Shown here in pieces: positions 12,601 through 27,600 of a DNA stretch of 64,000 bases. The notes below the pieces were generated by a model. It had not been told where the DNA came from. It ran no database searches and worked only from the letters and a program-made list of their open reading frames with translations. The DNA lies in contig CP136065.1 of the NCBI GenBank assembly GCA_032622095.1, positions 245,211,474 through 245,275,473 on the forward strand. Reading direction: 5' to 3'. Positions within the stretch are counted from its first letter, which is position 1. Every line of letters begins with the position of its first letter. Source of the DNA: Siphonodentalium dalli. Lineage: Eukaryota > Mollusca > Scaphopoda > Gadilida > Siphonodentaliidae. The translations under genes and the position numbers were made by a program.

Positions 12601-15600
12601 ACCAATCGGGATGTCTTCTGTCAGTAGCTGTATCCGAGGGTTTATAATCGGCTCCATGATCCACAGATCTCTCTCAAACACCTAGATTCAACATTCAAGA
12701 TAATTTAGGTCATGTAAAGTCAATTTCATGTTTCTCAGGTTAACCCTTTACCCAACAAACCGGCCAAATAAAGCTTCAACAGCCTAAAATATCTTTGGTC
12801 TGTCTCAATAGAACCATACAAATATGGATATCATTGGAACCGGCTCCTTGACCACATTGTGATGGTTACAGTTATGCCATGTGCCAATGCATTCTCTTAT
12901 ATATGCGAGTCGACCATAGGTCGCCTCGCATATATAAGAGAATGCATTGGCCTAAAAAAAATCTTTTTTTTAATACTTTTTACCATTTTTTCTTACATTC
13001 TTTCACAATTTTATAATTTTTAATGTGTTAAGCCAATGCATTCTCTTATATACAGGGCCCTTCTGTTGGGTAAAGGGTTAACACTCATTGTCCAAAAACC
13101 CTGTGCATGCAAAAAATTTATTTGCAATCTGTCATGAAAGTTTATAATCAATACAAAATAATTGGGATACATTGATTATACAAACGCACACGGAAGTGAA
13201 AGACATGTTTCTTGGTTCAGGTTTCAACTGGGGCTCAAATATGCATTTACAGTAATGCCCTAAGTAATCGACTCCTTAAACACAGCAGAATTATGGGTAA
13301 CTTTTCAGGATTTAGTCGGAAATATGGCTTGTTGCCATTCATCGGAAAGCTCTCGGGGAGAGCTTTCCGATATTTACTGTACAATCGGATCGATCTAACC
13401 GATTTTGATTCCGGCTCATTTTTTTTATCAGGTTCCGACTCTATTCCAACTTAAAAAATATTTTGAGAAGTTTTGTTGAGGAAGAACGAACAGAAAGGCG
13501 AGTGTAATCTTCTATGCCACAACGAGTTTCGACTATGTCAACAGGCGTCAAAGATATTTTTAGGTTCATAAAATCTTTGCGAGCGAAAAATTGCTTACGC
13601 CAGTTAAAAGTTAAATTGTGCAAAATTTCCAGGCCTGCAGTGGCCTGTAGGTCGTGTGTTATATCAGAAAATCCTGATTTATCAACGACGAGAGTCATGA
13701 TATTAACAATTTCCATATTTGTTGGGAAATAGTCAGTAGTTTTCTATAACATTCTGACCAAAGTTGCCAGTCGGAGGTTCGAATCGTAGAATAATACAAG
13801 TCCACATATCTAGGAGAATCCTTCGACTGACAACTTTAGTGATGCTATTTTAGCTTTAGCAGGCTAGCATCACTAAATTCACCCTCTGGGGAACTCATTC
13901 TGCTTAGGCCTCATCTTCTCTGGAAAGTTTCTTTATTATCAAATTTCATTAGAAACTTCTTCACATAGATTCTATTTCTTTTTTAGTTTAGTTTCTCTAT
14001 ATTCCAAAATTGGCAGACGACACATTGCATATTTGATGTTCCCAATGGGTGTACATTATAATATTCACCATTTGGGAACTTCAATCTAAGTTGATGTCTC
14101 CCATAGCAGATGAGGCCATGGGATACATCGACTTAGGTCCTAAGAGGGTGAATTTGGTGATGCTAACCTGCTGTGCAGATAGCGTCACTATTATATATAA
14201 AATTCACCTCTGGGGACCTCATTCTGCAAATGACAGCCACACGAAACTCAGACTTGGCGTCATCGATAAAACTAATGAAACCTATTCGGAAAATGACAAT
14301 TTTCCTACACATACACAAATGATAAGTTTTGTGCGATAGATAAATAAAATATATAGTTTGAGCCAATTTTTTTCCAAAATGGCCTAAAAAAAAGTAAAGA
14401 TTTTACCCCAAAATCGGAATTCTAATTCATCAAAAACCCAAATTGATTTTGTAACGGGAGTGACATGAGAATCAAATTTATAGTATGACCATCTGCTAAT
14501 TGATTAGGTGATACAGCTTAATGGGTAACAAGAAGGCACTTATGGCAGTTCACTATCAAACAATGTAATAAAAACAGTAATGAAGATTAACACTAATGAA
14601 TCCTTTGGTCTGTCATAAGGCTGAATGGTAATTAAATGATGGGTTGTGATATATTGTCACTTAACAATGGTGGGATTAAAGAAGTCTTGACACCCTATTT
14701 GAAGGTATGGAGATAATTATATAGAATGTTAGATCTTAAATAAAATTAAAATATTCATAAATTGGGAGACCAGAAAATGAGGATTTAATTTGGACAATTT
14801 TTTTTTTAATTTGTCAAAATAAAAATCAGAATTGGCCAAAATATTTTCGCCCCAGAGTGTACACTGCACAATTGAACCAATTGAAGTGCATGACTGGAGC
14901 CTCCTGAAATTTTGCGAAAACCCTGTTTATTCGCTGATTACCACCAAACTTATACACAACCATCCCCATGATATCAGGAGTCTAATTGTGTGGTTTAAAG
15001 ATGTCAATAGTGGGGCCACTCGAGTCAATGGTGCATGGAGGGGGAGAGGGACACAAAAATTGTTAAAATTCGAGTCAGGGGTGCACTTAACGAGAGAGAG
15101 GCACCACAATTGATAAAAATATTTTTAGCGCCGATTTAGACCAATTTGATAAACGTTCTTCGCCCATTTCTATCACATAAATAAATATTCTTCTCAATGA
15201 ATCGAGGAATCTCGCCGTGTGGTTTAATTATGTCAAATTGGTGCCATTTGGGTGAGAGATGGGGGGGACACTAAATTTTATACAAATTTGTTAAGTCACT
15301 GATTTCCATCAATTTTATAAATATACTTCATAATGATTCTAATTGTGTGGTTTAAAGATATCAAAAGTGACACCCCTTAAGTCAGGGATGGGGAGGGGAG
15401 GGTCACCAAAACTGATACAAATATGTTTAGCACCAATTTCCACCAAACTTCTCCAATGATATGAGGAATCAAATCGAGTGGATTAATTTGGTGCCTATAT
15501 TTGCGAATGTCTGTGTGTCTGTGTTATATATAACTTCACGGTAGACCATCTAGATGATAAAGGGGCCAACAGGCATAACGTTTAAAGAGGAAGATAACAG

Positions 15601-18600
15601 TTCGGGTTAAAATATTCTAAAGTGACGCTGTTGGAATCAGTTACAGAAAAGAGGGAGGGGCAGCAAAAATTATTAAATATTTTTTATCGCCAATTTCAAA
15701 ACTTATACATAATCATCTCCATGATATGGCACCATTCCAGTCAGGGATGCACAGAGGGGCACCAAAATAGATAAGAAAGCATCGATTTCAGCCAAATTGG
15801 TACATATTCTTCTCACCATCTAATAAATCTAATCATGTGATTTAAAGATGGCTAAATTGGTGCTGTTTTTGTGAGAGATGGAGGCACTAAATTTAATAAG
15901 ATAATCATCTTCATGAATCCAGGATTATAATTGACATGGTATAAATGTGTCAAAATTGGCGCCTTTTGAGTCATGAATGATAATTCCAATATGAGACATT
16001 GTTATTCTAATTAAACATGGACTCAATGATTTTCACCTCGTGAGATCACCGGAAAAACCATCAGTCAAATAAATGTACTTGGCCAATACTGTACCCAACC
16101 AATCGAATATTAATATGGCAGCGCATCATCAATAGAATACAAATATTCGTAATTTAAGTTCGGCCATTTTAAGGTCGAAGGTTAAATGTATGTGGGCAGT
16201 ACTCAGCTACTCGCAGAAATGCATCATGTTTCCTATTGATTTATAACTTATATTTCTAATTCTATAACGAGTACGATAATATGAATCGTATGTAACACGT
16301 AGTGGAGCAACCACACATCCTGTGCCTCAAATTTGCCTTTTATCGGCGACATAGTGCTAACAATAATTTATGTAACATCATGCAGTGATCACGATGGAGA
16401 TGACATGTCAACTTGATAAGACGTGTCGTGGATTGTGCAATCTTGTCTGGATTCTGGCCCACAATTCCAAAATGACATCAGAAACCGTGTCATGACGTCT
16501 TCATTTTCTTTTTCATTAAGCTAACCAAAGAAATTGGTCGAATTGAAATTAATAGACCTAAATCACATGTGAATTCCATGTAATTTGTGAATTAGTTACT
16601 TTCATTGCGATGCTTCATTCCCAATTCCGCGTTTTTTGCAATCTCCACACTGTTGCTAACCGGAAGTCACGGGATAATTTCTCCAAAATCCATACCCGCA
16701 ATCTAAAAAATCACTGAAAAACATATATGACGTAATTCACCTGCCAAGGTATAAGCACCCTTGGTGGTTGCTATTAAGACTTAGGGTACTTGAATCAGTT
16801 GATACATGATAGGGACATGCTTTATTAGAAATATTTATGACCAAACTCAAGATTTTCCCACATAACATTTGACGAATCTGAGGGTACAAATACATGTATC
16901 AGGCCTTCGATTATGAGGCGTGCGATCGCGCTCGCGCACCATAGCACGCCTGAAATTAAATCTTGGCGAGTAATTAATCACACTCCTCGGCGATATTTGG
17001 CGCACGATTGAAAAGGGGTTTATAATAACGAACAACCTTGTTTGCTGGAGAAGACTGACAGACATGCCGTATACGACGGAAGTAATTGTTTTAAGTTTTG
17101 CGCATGCGCTAGAACATTATTATAGTCAGGTGCGTTTAGCGATGTCGTCGCATTCGTATGTAGGTCTGAGTAATTATCGGCTAGATATTGTTACCAACAT
17201 GACATATTTAAATTAATCCCACCGTGCACCCCATCACCAATGCAATGTAATTTTGGTACCATGATTGTGTTGCGTTCTAAATGAATCGCCCCGATGGGCG
17301 GTGAAGATGAATAGAAATTGAAACTTGAGTTCGGGGCAATCAAACATTATTTTTAAAAATATCGATAGAGTTCACACAACAGGAAACTCTCACGTGGTTA
17401 CATGGTCTCTGACCGCATTTCATAACAACTTACATCCAACGGAAGCATTACGACGCAATTCGAGAATGGAGTTTTAATTACTTCAATGTGGAGAATACAT
17501 GTGTACAAGATGAATCACAATGGTGATAAAATTGATTTAATTTTGAGTCTTCGTTTGTCATTTTATACCCCCGAAATATCCACCAAAATCACACGCCTGG
17601 GTTTCAGGTTAGGCGAGTGACCAACCACACTCCTGCATTTTACAGAATCGAAGGCCTGATGTATTGTATTGTGCCATGCATACGATGATGCTCGCTATAA
17701 CTGAGAATCGGGAATGCACTGATGCAGTTATCACATTGAGTATTATTGGGAGAAATAAACTGCCAATTGGATAGTTTAATTTTGACAACAATTAAGATTT
17801 TAATATGCTAACTTCAAATGGAACGTTGTTACCGCACAATATTTGATGTTGAGATTCATTCTCCCGAATCGGCTGACTGATATTAAATAAAATCATCGGG
17901 AGTATATCGAATCGAATTTTGAAGCTTTGTCAGGCTCTAACATATATAAGAGAATGAACTGGCACTGGATCTTTAATGTTGCAAAAGTGCAGCACCCGTC
18001 ACGAAAGGGTTAAGGACAGGAAAACGTCTCACATCACAAAGACGTAATTTAGGTCAGTTGATGTTGTCCCTAGTTGCCTTCACAAATTGTATAGATAATT
18101 ACATCATGAAAGTACTAATAACCTAATAAAGCTAAACTGACCTAACAAAACTATGTTGACCTAATAAATGTAACGTTCATCAAGCAAGCTTTATGTTGGC
18201 TGGGAGCGGTGAATAAAATATTTTAATAATTACCTGCCAACTGAGTGCATTCGATATGTTGACTCTGAGATGATAGGTGTCCGGGTCCATGTAATCGAAC
18301 AGGTGAAGTTTAAAGAGGTCGAATGGGATACATGTAGTTGCGGTCACATAGTCTCCGTATTCATAACAAGCTGTTGCCTCGGTCGGCGGAAGTCCGATAC
18401 TTTTATTGTAATGAATCACAACGTGTCCTGGTGGTTGGAAAAGCTGCGGAAGAATGTCACAATTGGTTGTCATATTGATGTGATTGACAAGCGCCAGGAC
18501 AATTGGAGTGAATGGAAAAATAAGATACTCAGCAGAGTTGTCCATGTACACCATGATATTGTGTCTTTTCCCGAGTATGAATGTATGTTTGAAGGTTTTG

Positions 18601-21600
18601 AAGTACGTCCCCGCAGGATCTCCAAACTTCTGACCGCTGGGATCTGTAATGTTTTTCTGATTCCCGTCGTCAAGTTCAATAAAAATATTTATGCCAGTTC
18701 CCATCGTCATGTTGAAAAAGAAGGTTATCTCTGTGTCGACAGGAAACAACACACTTTCGATGTCAACGACAACATCCCGCATTGGCTCCTCGATTCTGAA
18801 ATCTACTGAGACGGACTGACTTGATATGAGATTAACTGCATGAATGGTTACGCCAGTGATAACACGAGCAATTTCGTAAGCTCCAAGATTCTGAGTGTAT
18901 CCCAGATTGGTTGATTTGTCATAAGTGAAGTTTAGTGTCATAGAATCATATGTTATTGTATACACTGGGTCAGTTCCGAGACTATGAGACCATCTGATGG
19001 TGAATACCTGTCGAATTTCTGCCCCAATGGTATCAAACTTCAATCCTACCAATGGCTCCTGAACGATAACAGGCAGAGCCATGTAGCTGTGACTGACATT
19101 GTTGGAACAATTTACAGCTATCGTGAAGAATCCTTCGTATGTGTAATGATGCTGTTTGATGTCACCGCCCATGACCAAATCAAATTCTCCAGTGATTTCC
19201 GATTGCCCGTCGCCATAGTCCCATGTGCAAATGAAATCTGATCCGCCGTCAAGTGAGAAGTTAATGTCGAGGGGAACGTCTGTCCGAGCCACAGCTGATG
19301 AGATGTTAACATTGAGCACTTCGTCTTCGATGATGATTTCCGTGTTGTAGAAGGTCTTATTGCTGGATACACTGAACGCAAACACGGTGATGTTGTAGGT
19401 GCCCTTATATGGATATGCCCTGTTGTCCAGCTTGTTGGTTGTATTGAAAGCATCACCGTTACCGAGCGTCCACTCATATGTCACCTCCCAACCTAAAGTA
19501 AATTAAAACGTTACCGAGCGTCCACTCATATGTCACATCCCAACCTAAAGTAAATTAAAACGTTACCGAGCGTCCACTCATATGTCACCTCCCAACCTAA
19601 AGTAAATTAAAACGTTACCGAGCGTCCACTCGTGTCACCTCCCAACCTAACATAAATTATAATGTTACTGAGAGTCCACTCATGTCACCTCCCAACCAAG
19701 CCTTGAAATAGTGTGTCTGTCATTTGCAGAATGAGGTTCCCAGAGGGTGAATAGCGGGCTAGCATCACCAAATTCACCCTCTGGGAACCTCATTCTGCGG
19801 AGGTGTAAGCAGAATGAGGTCCCCAGAGGGTGAATTTGGTGATGCTAACCCGCTATGTGGGGTAGCATCACTAAATTCACCCTCTGGGAACCTCATTCTG
19901 CAAATGACAGACACACTATTTCAAGGCTTGCTCCCAACCTAAAGTAAATTAAAAGTTGTTCATTTTTATTTACACCACATTCAGGCCTGCCGAATGAGGT
20001 CTCAATTCACCTTTTAAAACAATTGACCAAAAAATGTAGGAATAAAAGCTCAGACAAAATTGTATCCACGGACGGACAGATGGCCAGACAGACGGATGGC
20101 GTGTGGGGGGGGGAAATTATAAGGGAAATAAGAACAAGTCAATATATTTACCACATCCTGATGATAGATTTACATACTTTTATAATTATAACATCTGCTC
20201 ACATGAAGATCTTTGTGCTGTTCCCAGAAAAGAACATCTCACTTCATGGCATGTTACAGTAATGCCCTAAATAATCAACTTCTTAACCACAGCAGAATTA
20301 TGGGTAACTTTTCAGGATTTAGTCGGAAATATGGCTTGTTGCCATTCATCGGAAAGCTCTGTGAGAGCTTTCCGATGACTGGCAACAAGCCATATTCCGA
20401 TTTAGTCGGAAATATGGCTTGTTGCCAATTCATCGGAAAGCTCTGTGAGAGCTTTCCGATGACTGGCAACAAGCCATATTTCCGACTAAATCCTGAAAAG
20501 TTACCCATAATTCTGCTGTGGTTAAGGAGTCGATTATTTAGGGCATTACTGTATGCCAATATAAAACGCTTTTCGTGCATTTGTTTAAAAAAATTTTGAT
20601 GAATTAACTCTTCCATGACTGGAGCTTCCTGAAATTTAGCAAAAACCCTGAGCTGCTGCATTCTCTTATATATGCAAGTCTCCCACAGTGAATGTCGCAT
20701 ATATAATACATCTACCTTGACCTTGTAAGCCAGTGAGACACTCGCATATATAAGTGGATGCACTGGCACAGGATATTTAATGCTGCACCAGTGCAGCTCC
20801 CATCATGAAAGGGTTAAATAATAATGGGTTACTTTTATGATGATTGATTCATCATAAAAGAATTTATTTTCTTTCGGAGAGACGACAGGTAGCCATTTTG
20901 CACCTTCCATAGATGATTTGTTTTCTGGTTGGTCATTGGCTACCTCTTACTGAAAGTTAAGTTGTGGACAATACAATCGTAAACTACGTCATACTTTTAA
21001 TAGAACCAAACCAAATCATTGGCTATGCACATTAACTGCTGGGTGCATTTTTACTTCCTTGTAGAAATATTATATTCTTTTCAATTATTTTTTTTATTTT
21101 CGGAGATCACAACTCCAAATTTTCCCACCCACCCTATTTTCCCTTCATTGCAGTTTTTTGGTCTGATAGATAGGACTTCACGATATCCAGATTATAATAC
21201 CGACTACGATACTGAAAAAGATATCGCGGTATGACTAAATATCGTCACCAATAAACTTTGATAGAACTGTTTGAGCATGATAATTGTAACAAGCAGAACA
21301 ATTTATAGAATTATTGATTAGAAATACTTGGAAATGTTGAATTCATTTGCTGATAATAATTATAAACAAATAATTATAAACAAATTTTGCTTTGACAGCC
21401 AGGTCGCTTATAACATTAAATGTCACAAACAGTCGCTTATGTAAATAATAACAAACGCAGGTCATTGTCCAGATTATACAAGCACCACAAATTTGTATAG
21501 TATTTGGCCAGTAAACCTGCCAGTAAACCTTCCAGCAATATTGAGCTGAGATCAACCTTTATAAACGAAAATTGCCACCCACTGTGTACGGCATACAGTA

Positions 21601-24600
21601 ATGCCCTAAGTAATCAACTTCTTAACCACAGCAAAATTATGGGTAACTTTTCAGGATTCAGTCGGAAATATGGCTTGTTGCCATTCATCAGAAAGCTCTC
21701 GGGGAGAGCTTTCCAATGAATGGCAACAAGCCATATTTCCGACTAAATCCTGAAAAGTTACCCATAATTCTGCTGTGGTTAAGAAGTCGATTACTTAAGA
21801 GCATTACTGTATGCCTACTTGATTGTCTGCCACCTGTTGATAAACACTTAGGGAGCAGTGAGAATTACTTAATTTTCCAGCAATGCTAATCGGAATCCTT
21901 TATCCATGGCCTTTGTCTCAGTGTTAGAGGTGTTTGGGGTAATTAAATGCTGGACACTGATAGGGATATCATCCATATCATTATCCACACCAGCATCCAT
22001 GATGTACCGACTATTTACATAAAGTGAAACCAACTATACGGTGTCAAAAACAGTATTGCAATATGACTAAATACCAAAATACTGTGAACCCCTACTGATA
22101 GAATAGAATTTTAATAATAGGGCAGATTTAGCTTGTACATTATACTTTTCAATTCCTTCTATATTATGTAGCAGTATGTTGACTATATTTGCAGTTTTTT
22201 ATTATAAATTGAAAACTAATATTGTGACACTGATGATCGAATTGATGAATGCACAATATATCATTTGTATTTTGGTGTTTATAACACATGTTATTTACAT
22301 GTATATATTAGGGAGTTATCAAGCCTAATATATTTTGGTAATAAACATGCAATTAATGGTGTATGAAAACCTTTGAAGAGTTCTCGATCCTTTTGGAAGA
22401 TTGAGATAAATATAGCCTGTTTTGTTGGATATTCAGATATTCATGCATGAAAAAAATTTGTGAACCCACTGACAAGCAGACTCGTTCACAAAATGTTTGC
22501 ATGCTTTTAAGGCACATTTTTTTTTGAGTCACCGATTATTTTTTTTATAGTGCCTTGATATACGGTTTTAATAACAATCTAGGCAATAAAATATGATTAA
22601 AATACTATAATTCATCACTATTTGAAACATCTGTGTCTCAGAAGATGTCCACAGAGAAATAGAAAACTGCTGAAGACTTCCCCCCTCTGGCACCCAGAAT
22701 GCAACAGAATTCAAACTTTTTCAATGAAAGGGGAAGAACTCTATCTTTGATATGTAGAGTTATTCCCCCTGCATTGAAAATAATACTGATTTTTACTTCA
22801 ATCTTGATGACAAAAAGCATTGGCAACTCAACAAAAAGAACATGTCCAAAGTTTATTACACCGGATAAGTTGATAATACAATGTTTTGGAGCTTCCTCTT
22901 TCAAATGGTATATAATATGGCATATATTTTATATAAAGTGATCTGGGGGTTAGAAAATTAAGTGGGCCTTTAATCAAATCTATGCCATAAAATAAGATTT
23001 AAGATACTATAATTCATCACCATTTCAAACATCTGTGTCTCAGAAGATGCCCATAGAGAGCAGCTGAAATCAGAAAGATTTCGCCCATTATGGCTCCCAG
23101 AATGCAACAGAATTAAAACTGAAAATGTATTTTCAATGTAAGGGGAATAACTCTTAAGATATAGAGTTATTTCCCTTCCATTGAAAATAATGAAACTTGA
23201 GCACAGAACACCATGACGGATCTCAACAAAAACAACAAGTTCACAGTTTATCACACCGAATAATTTGACAATACAATATTTTGGATATACCATTTTCAAA
23301 TGGTATATAGTATGGCATATATTTGATATTACATTATCTGGGGGTTCGAAAATTAAGTGGGCCTTTAAATTCCTATATATCCAACTCAACAGAGTTTGTT
23401 TATCTCATGAATATAATATATTGTCACCATGACGAACAAAACCTCTATGGGGTATGCATATTTTCATCACGGACCACTGGCGTTTTATGTTGTCAAAAAT
23501 ACACTAGTGTAGGCGGGACAATTCGATTGTTTATCGATTAAACACTATAACCTTCTATGTTCTAAGTTTTTGTCATGATGTCGGTAACTTGACCAGGGTA
23601 TATATATATTGTCGCCATGACTACAGAGGCTAGATGACTGCATTGACCTGTATGGGGGCATGTGTTGAAGGGAAAAATTGGGGTGTTAAAAATTGCATGG
23701 CATCAATGGGGTTGATATATTGTCACCATGACAACACTGACCTGTATGAGGGTATGTGTTGAATGGAACAGAGTAGTTGGTCAGGAAATATTTTGGCATC
23801 AGTGTAATCACTTCATTTATCCCCTCCATTACATGTATGTTGTACGTGCCGGCCACTGAGCCACTAATCCGCTGATTGGTGATATTGACGTCGAATGTTC
23901 GATTAACGGCAGTACTGAAGTACTTCTTGAATTTGAATTCACTGCCACCTGGAAACACGCAAAAAAACAAGAGTAAAACATATATAAAAATCATTGATGA
24001 GCTGTATTTGATTTCAAAATTGATTCTACAATTCTGTTCTAAATTTGACACCTGGACACACACAAACTGAAAATCAATGGTGAGATGTATATCATACAAA
24101 AATACAAGTAAACAAACGTACAAACTTTGGTTGCAATCATCGGATATCAAAATGTTAACAGACAAACAAATGGACATCTGATTATCAGGGTCCGCGCTGG
24201 ACTGAAATTTACTTTTGCCAAATAATTTGCCAAATGAAAATATTTTTTGCCAAATTATTTTAGCAATTGCCAAATGCTATCTCCAATAGTATCATTTCCT
24301 GCAACCTTATGTCTTATGTTTCGACACTCGCAGTTTGGACAACTTTTGATATCGATAGAAAAGCAGTTAGTTAACAATTAATTATTTTCATTCGCATCTC
24401 TATTGTGGTTTATCATACAACAATAAGCCGATCACCGAACAATACAATGGTAGAAGGGTTTCTCCATCAGATCACAGGAGGATTAGTAATCCCTCCAACC
24501 ATCGTTACTAATGATATGAGATTAACTGCATCTTAATAGAGGTGTTAACTTTCCCTAAACCTTATAAAACACCACTAATATAATTATGTTGTAAGAGTTT

Positions 24601-27600
24601 CCTGAAATTAATGGTATTGATTGACCAGTATTTTTCAAATTGCTTGAGGAATTAAAAAGTGACTTGCCAAAACTTTTGCCAAATGAAAATATTTTTTGCC
24701 AAATGTGAATTATTTTTGCTATTAGCAAATTTGACAAGTGGCAGCGCGAACCCTGCTGATTATACATCATCGATGGGCTTCTAAAGAGTCGTATCCTCCA
24801 AAAATCAAATGTTACAAGAGACACAAAAACTATTATCTCTGGAAACAAGCCTGAGTCTAGTTTGTCTGTCATTTGCAGAATGAGGTCCCCAGAAGGTGGA
24901 TTTAGTGACGCTATCCCGCATAGTGGGCTAGCATCACCAAATTCACCCTCTGGGAACCACATTCTGCATTGCAACATCTGCTATGGGAGACATAGACTCA
25001 AATTGAATTTCCCAAATGGTGAATGTTGTGATGTACACCTATTGGGAACCTTGATTATTCAATGTGTCGTCTGCCAATTTGGCAATATAGGGGAACTAAA
25101 CTAAAAAAGAAATAGAATCTATGTGAAGAAGTTTCTATCGAAATTTGATAATAAAGAAACTTTCCAGAGAAGATGAGACCTAAGCAGAATGAGGTCCTCA
25201 GAGGATAAATTTGGTGATGCTAGCCCACTATGCGGGATAACGTCACTAAATTCACCCTCTAGAGACCTCATTCTGCAAATGACAGGAACACTAAACTCAG
25301 GCTTGTCTGGAAATAGCAATATCTTTGCATGATAATCAGTTATTATGAAACATTTTGTATTCATGTCTCTCTTAGTTGATGAGAAACAAGAGCTATGCTG
25401 GACTTGGCAAAATATGTCCGGTGTGCTTTATGAATTCTACACAAACAAACAATGGCAGTGACACTAAATTGTAGTAACCTCAAATATTGAATCCAAAGTC
25501 GAAAAGAGCCATAAGTCAGTAAAAAATAAAACCCATATTCGAACTTTGCCTGTATTTTGGTCTGGAAAACTCACATACCAAATTTGGTTCTGATAAAATA
25601 AACCAAACTAAAGTTATCATCCGGAAACCTCAAATATTGAAAATTCTAAGTCAAAAACAGCCATAAATCAGTACAAAATAATCGGAATGAACCCATATTC
25701 GAACTTGACCTGTAATTTGGTCTGAAAAACTCACATATCAAATTTAGTTCTGATAAAATTACCCAAACTAAAGTTTTCATCCGGAAACCAAAACTGCTAA
25801 TGGATGGACAGACGTCCGGATGGACAGACCAATCACATGGGCGTATAAAAACATAATTTTATAGTTTTTAGAAGTAACAAGGTCGAGTTTTTTTGCCCAT
25901 AAATGTGAATATGTTCGACCGAGAATAATTAAAAATGGACGAACTAAAAAACCATGACTCGGGTAAATAAAAAAAATCGGAGAAACCTGGTTTTTTAACT
26001 CAATCAAGATATTGATGTGAAAGATCCATATACCCAATATTAATGACATTGGTTGACGTTTGTTCAAGTTTTCGCACTAACGATCATAAAATTGCTAAAA
26101 AAAACAAAGGGCCGTATCTTAGGAAAAAAATTAGGACAATCCCGGTTTTCGAAACTGAACGAAATATTGTTGTGAAAGATCGATATGGAATGGAATCGGT
26201 AGAAGTTTGATCAAGTTATCACGCTAACGGTCATACAATTGCTAAACAAGGGTTGCATAACAAAGATGGCTCTAGTTGAGTTTTTTTGCCCATATAAGTG
26301 AATCTGTTTGACCAAGTATCACTAAAAATGGACGAACTGAAGATCCATAACTCAAAACTAAGGGCCATAACTCAGTTAGATATTGATAGATATTGTTGTG
26401 AAAGATCCATATACCCAATACCAATGGAATAGATTGACATTTCTTCAAGTTTTCACACTAATGGTCATAAATTTACTAAAAATAAACAAACTAAGGTAAA
26501 ATAAAGCAGACATACCTGGCTTTTGAACACGATTGTCATATTGTTGTGAAAGGTTCACATATCAAATATGAATGTAATCGGTTGACATCTGTTAAAGTTT
26601 TTGCACTAATGGTCATCAAATTGCTAAAAAAAAATAACTATAAGGCTCTAACTCAGGTAAAAAGGATCTGATAAATTTGGTTTTCAGAGATATTGTAGTA
26701 GAAGATCCCTATACCAAATATGAATGAAATTGGATAATGTTTGTTCAACTTATCGTGCTAACAGATCTAAAATTTCTAAAAATAGATGATCTAAGGGCCA
26801 TCAGTCAGGTAAAAATAATCGGACAAACCTGGTTTTCGAACTCGATTGAGATATCCTAATCTGAATTGACTGCTCGATATAGAGTTATTCCCCCTAATAC
26901 TGACCTGACACGACTGGTCGGATGTACAGCTGTTCTCCAGAATCAGAAAATGCTGTGAATGAGATGGTATTGTCAACAGCAAACGTTGAAATTGTTGCCA
27001 TATCGTCAGCATAGACCTGATTTGCTTCAGTTCTGGCACCTAGCACGTCACCGTAAACTCCAAAGATGTCGCCGGCTGTGATTTTCTTCTCGTAATCACC
27101 GATCTCGTAGTATTGATAACCGGTCTGAGTTACTGTGATGTCCACCACAGAGGTGATGGTGTAGTCAATAGTTGGCAAGCTGAAATGAAAATACTCCATT
27201 AATTGTAATTCCCACTATCTGATAATGATTTTGAAGCAAATAAAGTAAAGGAATGTAACTAAAATTTGAAAATTATGTGGCCTTTTGGAATACATACAAT
27301 TCAACCATAGGGCGCCTCGCATATATAATAGAATGCATTAGCCTAACAATATTTACATGTACCTTGTAAGCCAGTGCATTCTTCTATATATGCGAGGCTC
27401 CCTATGGTCGACTCGCATATATTAAGAGGATGCACTGGCACAGGGTCTGTAATGCTGCACCAGCACAGCTCCCGTCATTAAAGGGTTAATTGTTAATGTT
27501 AATTGTCTTCATTGATATAAGTTCACATTTAAAAGCATGAAGTGGATTTTGTTGCTATTTTTAGACAAGTGAACATGTGACCTGTTCCATTAAAAACTGC

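Larger units (their letters stand above)
12682..18233 (-). other. Intron 11 of the polycystin-1-like gene
   Basis: About 5.55 kb, phase 0. Holds an a-type TTAA MITE (12740-13081), a truncated family A hairpin (13248-13381), an unidentified open frame (13441-13716), a short MITE (13752-13842), a truncated C-family hAT (13857-14256), degenerate tandem repeats (14935-15990), a TIR element (16898-17660) and a c-type end (17938-18013). I see nothing in 14260-14900 or 15990-16890. Confidence 0.7.
19493..23741 (-). other. Intron 10 of the polycystin-1-like gene
   Basis: About 4.25 kb, phase 1. Contains the acceptor tandem array, a C-family hAT MITE (19697-19930), family A hairpins (20255-20553, 21594-21811), a c-type TTAA MITE (20604-20817) and two D-type TTAA elements (22507-22973, 22974-23367). 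I recognise nothing in 20820-21590 or 21812-22500. Confidence 0.7.
23949..26904 (-). other. Intron 9 of the polycystin-1-like gene
   Basis: About 2.96 kb, phase 1. Holds a hAT-like element (24186-24755), a C-family hAT (24846-25305) and a long degenerate tandem repeat (25480-26880). No further exon recognised. Confidence 0.7.

Noticed and set aside
13775-13800. GGTTCGAATCG resembling a tRNA B box
   Set aside because: No A box, acceptor stem or anticodon arm around it. The motif belongs to a MITE interior.
18270-18809. 179-codon plus-strand frame opposite exon 11
   Set aside because: Antisense shadow of a strongly supported PKD exon, with no domain resemblance.
20213-20769. Recurrent frames reading NRLLNHSRIMGNFSGFSRKY
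   Set aside because: The same translation appears at every family A hairpin, on either strand. It is the MITE stem and not a protein family.
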